5,557 nt of DNA, from positions 1 to 5,557 of the forward strand of contig JANYGR010000223.1 in the NCBI GenBank assembly GCA_025359355.1, given 5' to 3'. Origin of the DNA: Bacteroidota bacterium. GTDB taxonomy: Bacteria; Bacteroidota; Bacteroidia; B-17B0; Aurantibacillaceae. Below are positions 1 through 5,453 of this stretch, in pieces. Every line of letters begins with the position of its first letter. Position 1 is the stretch's first letter. Position numbers and translations under genes: made by a program. Under the pieces are notes generated by a model. That model did not search any database, had not been told where the DNA came from, and was given only the letters and a program-made list of their open reading frames with translations.

Positions 1-1
1 A

Positions 2-1189
2 AATACTCATCCTTATGCTTTACCATCAACCTATAATGTTACACTTACCGTTACTTCTAACAAAGGTTGTCAAGCAATGATTGCACAACAAATAGAAGTT
101 TATAAAAAACCTTCTATGCAAATAGCAGTAAATTCTGGCTGCTTTGGTAGTGCAACTTCATTCACTGCTGTTAGTTTAGCAAATAGTGGAAGTGTAACTT
201 CATGGCTTTGGGATGTCAATAATAGCATTAACACGATAGAGACAACTGGACAACAAAACTCTTATACCTTTGCAGCAGCAGGAAGTCAGACATTACACTT
301 AATTTCAATTACTAATCATAATTGTAGAGATACTTCCACACGGTTAACCTACGTAAATTATAATCCAACTCCTCAATTCAGCGTTGATAAACCGAGTGGT
401 TGTCCATTACCGCATTGCGTGAAGTTTACCGACAATTCTTCTCCCGTTCCTTTACCAGCGCATATTGCAAACTGGACGTGGGATTTTGGAGATGGAAAAA
501 CGGTATCATCTGCAACAAATGCACAACAGCCTAATTGTTATACCAATTCAAGTTCGAGTCAACTTGCTTTATATACTGTTACTTTAACCACTACTACAGA
601 TAGCGGTTGTGTGGCTTCTATCATAAAACCAAACTTTATTACAGTTTATCCTAAGCCTATTGCGAACTATACTATTGTTCCTGAATTTGGTGATGTATTG
701 GTACCTCAGGTTCATTTTATAAATCAGTCTGTTGATTATACAAGATGGTGGTGGAGTTTTGGCGATGGTCCTAAAATTGATTCGGTAAACGTAAATCCTA
801 ATCATTATTACCCTGGCGATGATGCAAGTTCTTATCACTCTATTTTAATTGTTGCTAATCAATATGGCTGTAGAGACACAGCTAATGTGCTTGTTGAAAT
901 TGCTCCTGATTTTTCATTTTATATTCCGAATGCCTTTACTCCAAATGGCGATAATACAAATGATATATTTACGGGAATGGGCGTTGGCATTGCAACTTAC
1001 GAGATGTGGATTTTTGATCGTTGGGGCGCTTCTATTTTTTATACGGATGATATAACAAAAGGATGGAATGGTAAAGTACAAGGTAAATCCGAAGACGCTA
1101 AAGAAGATGTATATACATGGAAGGTGAAATTAAAAGATGTACTTAACAAAAACCACAGTTACGTAGGACATGTAACCTTATTAAAATAA
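2..1189 (+). CDS. PKD-repeat surface protein with gliding-motility-associated (CHU_C) C-terminal domain, 5'-partial
   Basis: The frame is open from base 2 to a TAA at 1187-1189 (395 residues visible). An internal ATG at 77 lies mid-domain, so the true start is left of the window. The visible part begins with the end of one PKD-type beta-sandwich (YNVTLTVTSNKGC). It continues with three more PKD-like units, marked by WLWDV, WTWDFGDG and WWWSFGDG, each closed by a TVTLT/ILIVAN-like strand and a GC pair. From about base 917 it ends in a domain with FYIPNAFTPNGD, FDRWG, GWNGK, DVYTWKV and GHVTLLK, the hallmarks of the CHU_C family (TIGR04131/PF13585). In known members this domain is a type B sorting signal, read by the type IX secretion system and taking the protein to the outer surface. 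PKD units are usually structural or adhesive. The ligand cannot be told. The first full PKD unit has lost the FGDG motif. The gene converges on higA, 130 bp away. Confidence 0.93.
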   Translation, partial: NTHPYALPSTYNVTLTVTSNKGCQAMIAQQIEVYKKPSMQIAVNSGCFGSATSFTAVSLANSGSVTSWLWDVNNSINTIETTGQQNSYTFAAAGSQTLHLISITNHNCRDTSTRLTYVNYNPTPQFSVDKPSGCPLPHCVKFTDNSSPVPLPAHIANWTWDFGDGKTVSSATNAQQPNCYTNSSSSQLALYTVTLTTTTDSGCVASIIKPNFITVYPKPIANYTIVPEFGDVLVPQVHFINQSVDYTRWWWSFGDGPKIDSVNVNPNHYYPGDDASSYHSILIVANQYGCRDTANVLVEIAPDFSFYIPNAFTPNGDNTNDIFTGMGVGIATYEMWIFDRWGASIFYTDDITKGWNGKVQGKSEDAKEDVYTWKVKLKDVLNKNHSYVGHVTLLK

Positions 1190-1319
1190 TTACTTAATTA
1201 TCATTTAATAAAAATTATAACGTTTTGTCGCTAGAACTTATACAGTTTTTACACAAAGCCTAATCAAATATCCAAATTGCTTTCGGGAGTTTTATTACCC
1301 ATTAGTATTTCTAACACTA

Positions 1320-1619
1320 TTAGGTTGCACTGTGAATATATTGCTTAATTGAGTTTAAATCTTTTTGCTTATGTGCTTTTTCATCCTCAATATCAAAATC
1401 ATCCTGAAGTCCAAGCCAGAATTTAGCAGAATTGCCAAAAAATTTTGAAAGCCTCAAAGCTGTGTCTGCAGTAATTCGCCTGTTACCTTTAATAATCTCA
1501 GAAATACGCGTTTGCGGAATCGAAATTTCTTTTGAAAGCCTATAAGCACTTAGGTTAAGAGGAATTAAAAACTCTTCTAATAAAATTTCGCCAGGGTGGA
1601 TGTTTTTTAATTTTTTCAT
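1320..1619 (-). CDS. higA: HigA-family antitoxin (XRE helix-turn-helix)
   Basis: This is the antitoxin of a HigBA type II toxin-antitoxin pair. It should bind and neutralise HigB and repress its own promoter. The 99-residue product opens with KNIHPGEILLEEF, the diagnostic start of the HigA/VapI-like XRE family. A helix-turn-helix follows at about residues 24-62 (LSAYRLSKEI, then IPQTRISEIIKGNRRI and ADTALRLSKFF), and then SAKFWLGLQDDFDIE, also family-typical. I chose the ATG at 1619 because family members begin with M-x-K-L-K-N just before HPGE, and because an A-rich leader without Shine-Dalgarno suits this phylum. The in-frame ATG at 1646 would add nine lysine-rich residues and overlap higB by 14 bases. 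With the chosen start the two genes are 13 bases apart and surely co-transcribed, toxin first, as is usual for higBA. The gene is full length and intact. No clear terminator follows. Confidence 0.93.
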   Translation of the reverse strand: MKKLKNIHPGEILLEEFLIPLNLSAYRLSKEISIPQTRISEIIKGNRRITADTALRLSKFFGNSAKFWLGLQDDFDIEDEKAHKQKDLNSIKQYIHSAT

Positions 1620-1632
1620 TATTTTTTGTTTT

Positions 1633-1914
1633 TTAATGATAGTCAATCAATTCAACGTTAAAAGCATTCCCATTTTCCCATTTAAAAATCAAGCGCCATT
1701 GGTCATTTACTCTAATAGAATAAAAGTCTTTCAGATTACCTTTTAGTTTTTCAAGTCTGTTAGATGGTGGAATAATAAGATCTTTTATATCAATAGAGTT
1801 GTTAAGCATTCTCAACTTTCTCCGAGCAGTCTCTTGTATATCTGTCGAAAAACCTTTAACCCATTCACCTTCCCAAATTTTTTGAGTGATCTTATCGCCA
1901 AATGAAACAATCAT
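1633..1914 (-). CDS. higB: HigB-family toxin (RelE/ParE-fold mRNA interferase)
   Basis: The 93-residue product matches the HigB branch of the RelE/ParE superfamily in length and motifs: MIVSF at the start, RRKLRMLN at 31-38, NRLEKLKG at 52-59, YSIRVNDQWRLIFKW at 65-79 and a LIDYH end (89-93). HigB toxins bind the ribosome and cut mRNA during translation. The basic and aromatic residues of the RVNDQWRL segment and the final Tyr-His are positions conserved across the family. Whether this copy is active cannot be seen, but nothing is missing. It is the first gene of the pair, with higA 13 bases downstream. Its start codon touches a 37-bp palindrome and lies about 24 bases after a Bacteroidota-type promoter. 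That fits autorepression by HigA or the HigBA complex. Confidence 0.93.
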   Translation of the reverse strand: MIVSFGDKITQKIWEGEWVKGFSTDIQETARRKLRMLNNSIDIKDLIIPPSNRLEKLKGNLKDFYSIRVNDQWRLIFKWENGNAFNVELIDYH

Positions 1915-1950
1915 ACTTACCTTTTACGTTACTAACGCCAAAGATAAGTA
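1914..1950. promoter_or_regulatory. Palindromic operator candidate for higBA
   Basis: Bases 1914 to 1950 form a 37-bp interrupted palindrome centred on C1932. Fifteen of 18 symmetric pairs are complementary: TACTTA/TAAGTA outside (1914-1919 and 1945-1950), CTTT/AAAG next (1921-1924 and 1940-1943), and CGTTA/TAACG inside (1927-1931 and 1933-1937). It begins at the A of the higB start codon and covers the promoter -7 box. Transcription would start inside it, so a DNA-bound dimer (HigA or HigBA) is a likelier reader than an RNA hairpin. HigA antitoxins are known to repress their promoters through palindromes. That this one is the site is inference from position and symmetry. Confidence 0.7.
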
Positions 1951-1970
1951 ATTATTTGGACGCTTGCAAA
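1939..1970 (-). promoter_or_regulatory. Bacteroidota-type promoter of higBA
   Basis: Reading leftward, TTTG (1970-1967) is followed after 20 bases by TATCTTTG (1946-1939). This matches the Bacteroidota primary-sigma consensus of a -33 TTTG/TTG and a -7 TAnnTTTG with a spacer near 19-20. The -7 box ends 24 bases before the higB ATG, giving a short leader of roughly 15-20 bases. The -7 box lies within the palindromic operator candidate. Confidence 0.7.
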
Positions 1971-2020
1971 ATTATTTTTAGTAGCATGCCCTCTGAGCAT
2001 TGTGACAAAATATTTTGCAA
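1964..2020. repeat. Inverted repeat upstream of higBA (14-bp arms)
   Basis: The left arm (1964-1978, TTGCAAAATTATTTT) and right arm (2007-2020, AAAATATTTTGCAA) pair perfectly over 9 and 5 bp except for one bulged T (1973), around a 28-base loop. The left arm contains the -33 element of the higBA promoter. A second small palindrome, CAAAG-G-CTTTG, follows at 2018-2028. The structure could be a second regulatory site, or part of a folded spacer element left by insertion of the neighbouring gene. Nothing in the sequence decides between these. Confidence 0.5.
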
Positions 2021-2064
2021 AGGCTTTGGTGTCAACAAGACTGGAGCGAACCATGTGTATAGAT

Positions 2065-2077
2065 TGTGTGCCACACA
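2065..2077. repeat. 13-bp palindrome just after the membrane-protein gene
   Basis: TGTGTG-C-CACACA is a perfect 6-1-6 palindrome whose nearer edge (2077) is 8 bases beyond the stop codon of the leftward gene ending at 2086. In the transcript it could form a 5-bp stem with a GGC loop. No U-tract follows, so it is not a standard intrinsic terminator. An alternative stem, ATGTGT/ACACAT (2053-2058 with 2073-2078), shares one arm. Confidence 0.4.
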
Positions 2078-2085
2078 TTGCTTAA

Positions 2086-2574
2086 TTACGTCTCGGTTAA
2101 GTCGCCATGTTTTTTGATTGAGTAACCAAACCATAAGCCAACAAGCAAACAGGGGACTAAACCAAAAATTGAAACCAAAAAAACTGGTTTAATAATGTAG
2201 TCTTCAAATGGATTGTCATTACTGCCGATGTTATCTATGCCCTCTTGGAAAAAACAAACCCAACTTGCTAAAAATGTTGCTGTCACAATTATTAAAAGAC
2301 CACATATAAAACCAACGAGAAAGTTATTTCTTTTACTTATTATTATTTTATATCCAGCTCTTCGTCCAAAAAGGTGTCCGCATAAATACATACATATAAC
2401 CCCAACAAGTATATTAAATTTGAAACTGACGTCTAAAAACCAAAAAAAACCTTTTATTAAACCATCGTCTGCAACGGATGGTAACGCCATCATTAGATGG
2501 GCAATAATTAATCCTATTGTCACAGCCTTCATTGCTTGTCTACTACCAATCTTTTCTGCTCTGTCGGTGTCCAT
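2086..2574 (-). CDS. Hypothetical membrane protein with four predicted transmembrane helices
   Basis: I do not recognise a named family. The 162-residue product has four hydrophobic stretches long enough to span the membrane, at about residues 16-34, 52-70, 84-106 and 129-151. Between helices 2 and 3 is a basic loop (FGRRAGYKIIISKRNN), and between helices 3 and 4 an acidic, polar loop (EGIDNIGSNDNPFEDY). The tail is short and basic (YSIKKHGD). The positive-inside rule then puts the RRAGYK loop and both termini in the cytoplasm. No catalytic motif is visible. The ATG at 2574 is preceded by an AT-rich leader (CAATTAAT). An ATG at residue 15 is also possible, but it would leave a very short lead before helix 1. 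Both flanking spacers carry inverted repeats. A transport, sensing or immunity role is equally unproven. Confidence 0.72.
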   Translation of the reverse strand: MDTDRAEKIGSRQAMKAVTIGLIIAHLMMALPSVADDGLIKGFFWFLDVSFKFNILVGVICMYLCGHLFGRRAGYKIIISKRNNFLVGFICGLLIIVTATFLASWVCFFQEGIDNIGSNDNPFEDYIIKPVFLVSIFGLVPCLLVGLWFGYSIKKHGDLTET

Positions 2575-2623
2575 ATATTAATTGCTATTTTGTAGTTTCG
2601 GATTCTATCTTGACACATTACCT

Positions 2624-2712
2624 ATAACGGTTTGCGACTAGCCGCGCGTTTTTGCTTGTCCAAGTTAGGCATTTGAGCGCTAACCCGTAAAATGACGGTT
2701 AGTTACTATTAT
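2624..2712. repeat. Folded intergenic element with nested inverted repeats, attC-like in outline
   Basis: This spacer between two small leftward genes is richer in G and C than its surroundings and folds on itself. The outer pair is ATAA (2624-2627) with TTAT (2709-2712). The next is ACTAGCCG (2637-2644) with CGGTTAGT (2696-2703), 8 bp with one G-T wobble. Inside lie GTTAG (2664-2668) with CTAAC (2680-2684) and, alternatively, TAACC(C)GT with ACGGTTA (2681-2701, one bulge, six-base loop). There is no U-tract, so a terminator is unlikely. Two separated imperfect stems with TAAC/GTTA-type ends recall integron attC sites and the dispersed intergenic elements common in Bacteroidota genomes. A strict RYYYAAC...GTTRRRY pair in the right arrangement is not present. 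Confidence 0.4.
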
Positions 2713-2721
2713 GTGCTGGCC

Positions 2722-3255
2722 TTAATTTGTCCGATTGTATTTTGTCCACCATTTATTTATTTCGTCAACTGATTCTATTTCGGTCTTTGCGCAGGTATTT
2801 AGTCCACAACTTACTTTTTTGTTATGTCTAAACGAATTTATAAATAGAATTGCATAACCGCCGATATCAGAGCTATCCCTTGTAATGAGGGAAGATTCAA
2901 GTCTTATTAAACAATTGCATTTAACCTTAGAGTTTACTAAGAGAATTAATGAATCAATATGTTGTCTCCTTACCCAATTTTTCGGAAAGTCGCCCAGAAT
3001 TGTAGTAAGATTAATCGAGAAGTTTGGATGTCGAGTGGATGTTATTGCTTTTATGAATATCAGAGGTGTAAATTGTTCTGGTACCAAATAAAATGAAGAA
3101 TTATTATTGGAGTCTACTTTTAGGGTAGTGTCTTGCATATTGTTAACTCTCAAGCTGTCCACTGGATTAATTTTATCCAAGTTCAACTGAGAGTGTCCGC
3201 ATGAATTGCTGATAACCGAAAAAACTAAGATGATAAAATAATCGTAAGTCTTCAT
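2722..3255 (-). CDS. Predicted lipoprotein of unknown function
   Basis: I do not recognise a named family. The 177-residue product starts with a short, weakly charged signal sequence (MKTYDYFIILVFSVISNSC). Cys19 in a loose lipobox (SNSC) is followed by G-H-S, which suggests lipidation by the signal peptidase II route and attachment to the inner or outer membrane, facing the periplasm or surface. The lipobox departs from the usual L-x-G/A-C, so this is likely rather than sure. After a polar linker (about 20-55) comes a compact alpha/beta-looking region with GDFPKNW (88-94), RRQHIDSLILLVNS (96-109), SDIGGYAILFINSFRHN (129-145) and DEINKWW (164-170). Four further cysteines (113, 115, 150, 155) could form disulphides. 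The ATG is 31 bases beyond the stop of the DUF349 gene, so it may be its distal co-transcribed partner. The folded spacer element follows it. Confidence 0.72.
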   Translation of the reverse strand: MKTYDYFIILVFSVISNSCGHSQLNLDKINPVDSLRVNNMQDTTLKVDSNNNSSFYLVPEQFTPLIFIKAITSTRHPNFSINLTTILGDFPKNWVRRQHIDSLILLVNSKVKCNCLIRLESSLITRDSSDIGGYAILFINSFRHNKKVSCGLNTCAKTEIESVDEINKWWTKYNRTN

Positions 3256-3286
3256 GCCAATTTTGTCTTAGTAGGCTTGCCCCTAA

Positions 3287-5023
3287 CTACTTGCTAACAG
3301 CCATCTCCACTGGCTTTAACTTATTAAGTTCAGCTATCACCATTTTTCGTTTTTCGGTAAAGTCTGAAATTTTGAGTTTTTCAGCAGCAATCTTATCTTC
3401 AATTTCTTTTAAAAATGGATTAACTCCTTTGCTTGATGTTTTAAAGAAACCTAAATTATTATCATACGTTTTCATACGATCATTTACCTCATCTATTTGT
3501 TTTTTCAAATAGTCAGCTTCTTTTTTCAAAGCTATTTCAGGGTTTTCACCATTTACAAAACGCTCTAATTTTGTTTTAAATTGCATCATGAATTTTTCAT
3601 TCACACTCACATTCATTTTATCATACAACTCATCTAAACGATTGTAAAATGCGTCATTGATGCGCTTTTTATCTTTCATAGGAACCATTCCTGCAGCGTT
3701 CCAATTTGCAGAAAACTGTTTCAAGGCCGCATGATTTTCAGATGAATTTTCGGATAAATTAAATTCTAAAAGTTGTTTCAATAATGCTTCTTTATCTACT
3801 AAGTTAGTTTCAAAGGCCGCATCGGCTTCTGCAAAATGAGCTTTCTTTGCATCAAAAAAATGATTGCATGCCGAACGGAAATTATTAAATAATTTTGTTT
3901 CATCTCCACCGGCATGTGCCGCTTTTTTCCAAGCGTCTTGTAACTTAATTAAAGCCAATCCTGTTTTTTGCCAGTCTTTACTGTCTTTTAAAGCAAGTGC
4001 TTTATTTATCAAATCTTGTTTAATTGCTTTTATTTCACTCATCTTTTCATGATGAGCACTAAAAAATACTTTTTTCTTTTCAAAAAATACGTCGCATAAA
4101 GCTCTGAACTCTGCCCATACTTTATCATTTTCTTTTTGATTAGCTCTTCCTACGCCTTTCCACTCTGTTTGTAAAGCCACCAACTCATTCGTTAAATTAT
4201 TCCAAGTATTACCAGTTGCGGTTTCCGACTTAGTAATAACTTCTTTAATTTTATCAAGTAACTCTTTTTTCTGAGTTAAATTAACTTCTTTTTCTTCTTC
4301 AACAGAATTATAATGTGCTTTTAATTTAGAGTATGCTTCTTCCAAAGCAGCTCTGAAACCACCCTTTAACACATCCCATTTATCATTAGGAACTGGCCCA
4401 ATATCTTCCCAATCATTACGGTATATTTTTATTAAACGCTCTGCTTCTTTAATGTTGGTTTGTTCTTTAATGCCTTTAATTTTTTCAAGCAATTCTGTTT
4501 TTAATTCATAGTTCCGTTTCAAATCATGCTCTTGCAATTGCTTTGATAAACTTAATTTATAATTAAATTCCTCAATCGCTTTACTATAGTCTGCCTGAAT
4601 TTCCTTGTATTTGTGAGGAGACACAGCTCCAGTAACTTTCCAAAGTGCTTGTAGCTCTACCAATTTTTTAATAGCAGCTCCAATGTTATCACTCACTTGA
4701 CTTAAGTCATTTATTTTAGAAACAATTTCTTTACGTATTTCTAAATTTTTTGTTTGCTCAACGGCAATTTTAGCGTCGTCTTCTTTTTTCTTTTTTTCAA
4801 ATTTTTCGAATAGAGCAGCAATTTTAACATCATCAGGATGTTTAGCGTATTCAAATTCTTTGGCTTTACCACCTTCATCAACAAAGGTTTGTTTAGCAGT
4901 TTCAAATTCAGCTGTCCACAATTTTTGATACTCTTTTTGCAGAGCGCGCATTTGGTGAGCAACAGCACTAGCATCAGATTGACTGAGCATTTCTTCCAAT
5001 TTGGTAATAATCGTTTGTTTCAT
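3287..5023 (-). CDS. DUF349-repeat protein
   Basis: The 578-residue protein is soluble, highly charged and almost wholly helical, with no signal peptide or membrane segment, so it should be cytoplasmic. It carries five units of the DUF349 type, each about 60-70 residues and centred on a conserved Trp: about 95-157 (W128), 174-238 (W205, NDWEDIGPVP), 253-320 (W288, TEWKGVGR), 337-397 (W365, DAWKKA) and 412-470 (W441, ANWNAAGMVP). Each ends in a helix such as FRAALEEAY, FRALCDVFFEKKK or FYNRLDELYDK. A further Trp at 36 may mark a degenerate N-terminal unit. Residues 495-570 look like coiled coil (KKQIDEVNDRM, LKEIEDKIAAEKLKISDF). Such proteins of about 600 residues are widespread in Bacteroidota. 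Their molecular role is not established, and I assign none. The gene is intact; its ATG follows an A-rich leader (GTACAA), as is normal for the phylum. Confidence 0.93.
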   Translation of the reverse strand: MKQTIITKLEEMLSQSDASAVAHQMRALQKEYQKLWTAEFETAKQTFVDEGGKAKEFEYAKHPDDVKIAALFEKFEKKKKEDDAKIAVEQTKNLEIRKEIVSKINDLSQVSDNIGAAIKKLVELQALWKVTGAVSPHKYKEIQADYSKAIEEFNYKLSLSKQLQEHDLKRNYELKTELLEKIKGIKEQTNIKEAERLIKIYRNDWEDIGPVPNDKWDVLKGGFRAALEEAYSKLKAHYNSVEEEKEVNLTQKKELLDKIKEVITKSETATGNTWNNLTNELVALQTEWKGVGRANQKENDKVWAEFRALCDVFFEKKKVFFSAHHEKMSEIKAIKQDLINKALALKDSKDWQKTGLALIKLQDAWKKAAHAGGDETKLFNNFRSACNHFFDAKKAHFAEADAAFETNLVDKEALLKQLLEFNLSENSSENHAALKQFSANWNAAGMVPMKDKKRINDAFYNRLDELYDKMNVSVNEKFMMQFKTKLERFVNGENPEIALKKEADYLKKQIDEVNDRMKTYDNNLGFFKTSSKGVNPFLKEIEDKIAAEKLKISDFTEKRKMVIAELNKLKPVEMAVSK

Positions 5024-5053
5024 TTGTACGTTATACGTTGTTATTTAATCTTA

Positions 5054-5084
5054 TAAAAATAAAGTAATTTTTTATGTTACAAAA
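5054..5084 (-). promoter_or_regulatory. Possible promoter of the DUF349 gene
   Basis: Reading leftward, TTTTG (5084-5080) is followed after 18 bases by TATTTTTA (5061-5054). This fits the Bacteroidota -33 TTTG and -7 TAnnTTTG pattern with one mismatch in the last position. It lies 30 bases before the ATG at 5023. The region is so AT-rich that a chance match is quite possible. Confidence 0.35.
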
Positions 5085-5114
5085 CTTTCAAAGACTTTTT
5101 TTAGAAAAATTATT

Positions 5115-5127
5115 TACTATGATAGTA
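5115..5127 (-). terminator. Weak hairpin between the OmpA-like and DUF349 genes
   Basis: TACTAT-G-ATAGTA is a perfect 6-1-6 palindrome, 51 bases past the OmpA-like stop codon. On the leftward strand it is followed within a few bases by a T-rich run (AATAATTTTTCT), the arrangement of an intrinsic terminator. The stem is short and almost pure A-T, so efficiency would be poor. It could equally be an operator for the downstream gene. A second, AT-only stem (AAATAAATA 5151-5159 with TATTTATTT 5176-5184) overlaps the stop codon itself. Confidence 0.25.
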
Positions 5128-5178
5128 TCGATTATATCTCCCGTAAATTGAAATAAATAACTAAAACTTTGTAACTAT

Positions 5179-5453
5179 TTATTTAGTAATTATAAACTCA
5201 ACCCTTCTGTTTAATTGATGCAGAGCCTCGTCGCAGGTATTATCAATGCAATTATTTACTAATTGCGTTTTACCTTTTGCTTCTACTTTAACAATTCGTT
5301 TTTTAGTAATGTCATGTTTCAATAAATAATTTTCGACAGCAACAGCTCTTTGTTTTGACAATTGTTTATTGTAATTATCTGAAGCTCTAGCATCTGTATT
5401 ACCAACTAAATCAATCATTAGCATTGGATATTTTTTTAGAACTTCTAAATTTT
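5179..5453 (-). pseudogene. OmpA-like peptidoglycan-binding domain, C-terminal part, 5' end lost at an inverted junction
   Basis: The frame encodes the C-terminal three quarters of an OmpA-like domain: NLEVLKKYPMLMIDLVGNTD, then ASDNYNKQLSKQRAVAVENYL, KGKTQLVNNC, CDEALHQLNRRVEF and a two-residue end. The Asp of GNTD and the Arg of KQRA are the residues that in known members bind the diaminopimelate of peptidoglycan. The two cysteines before NRRVEF are common in Bacteroidota versions. Such domains anchor outer-membrane or periplasmic proteins to the cell wall. Upstream of Asn at about 5453-5449 the sequence stops matching the domain and becomes the reverse complement of the rightward copy. The frame runs on without a start to a TAG at 5502-5500. 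The in-frame ATG at 5424 is inside a beta strand and is not a credible start. The call 'pseudogene' covers either a true break or a sequence artefact; the intact gene may exist elsewhere. Confidence 0.8.

Noticed and set aside
584..1055. Open frames on the minus strand (584-838) and in another plus frame (849-1055) inside the PKD gene
   Set aside because: The PKD frame has clear domain motifs throughout. The others give basic or hydrophobic sequence without family features and are shadows.
1190..1319. Possible bidirectional terminator between the convergent PKD and higA genes
   Set aside because: The best pairing (CCCATTAGTA against CACTATTAGG) matches only 7 of 10 positions and lacks a clean T-run. 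The AT-rich symmetry near 1190-1212 is too weak.
1620..1646. Longer HigA start at 1646
   Set aside because: It adds nine lysine-rich residues not seen in the family and overlaps the higB end. The ATG at 1619 matches the usual HigA N-terminus.
1902..2134. Open frames on both strands (1902-2117 + and 1952-2134 -) across the higB start and its spacer
   Set aside because: They overlap higB, its promoter and the membrane-protein gene, and encode no recognisable motif. The symmetric repeats explain the region better.
2624..2712. Calling the folded spacer a true integron attC site
   Set aside because: GTTAGGC fits GTTRRRY, but no correctly placed RYYYAAC partner exists and no integrase is in the window. 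It is kept only as an attC-like element.
2213..3091. Plus-strand frames 2213-2581 and 2885-3091
   Set aside because: These are antisense to the membrane-protein and lipoprotein genes. The leftward frames show membrane-helix and signal-sequence patterns, while these do not look like proteins.
3291..5056. Plus-strand frames 3291-3512, 3864-4052 and 4838-5056, and the minus frame 4741-4974 within the DUF349 gene
   Set aside because: The DUF349 frame is continuous with repeated family motifs. The others are low-complexity shadows of lysine- and glutamate-rich codons.
5179..5424. An intact 81-residue protein starting at the ATG at 5424
   Set aside because: This Met lies inside the OmpA-like domain and is present in both inverted copies. 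Starting there would remove an essential strand and helix of the fold.
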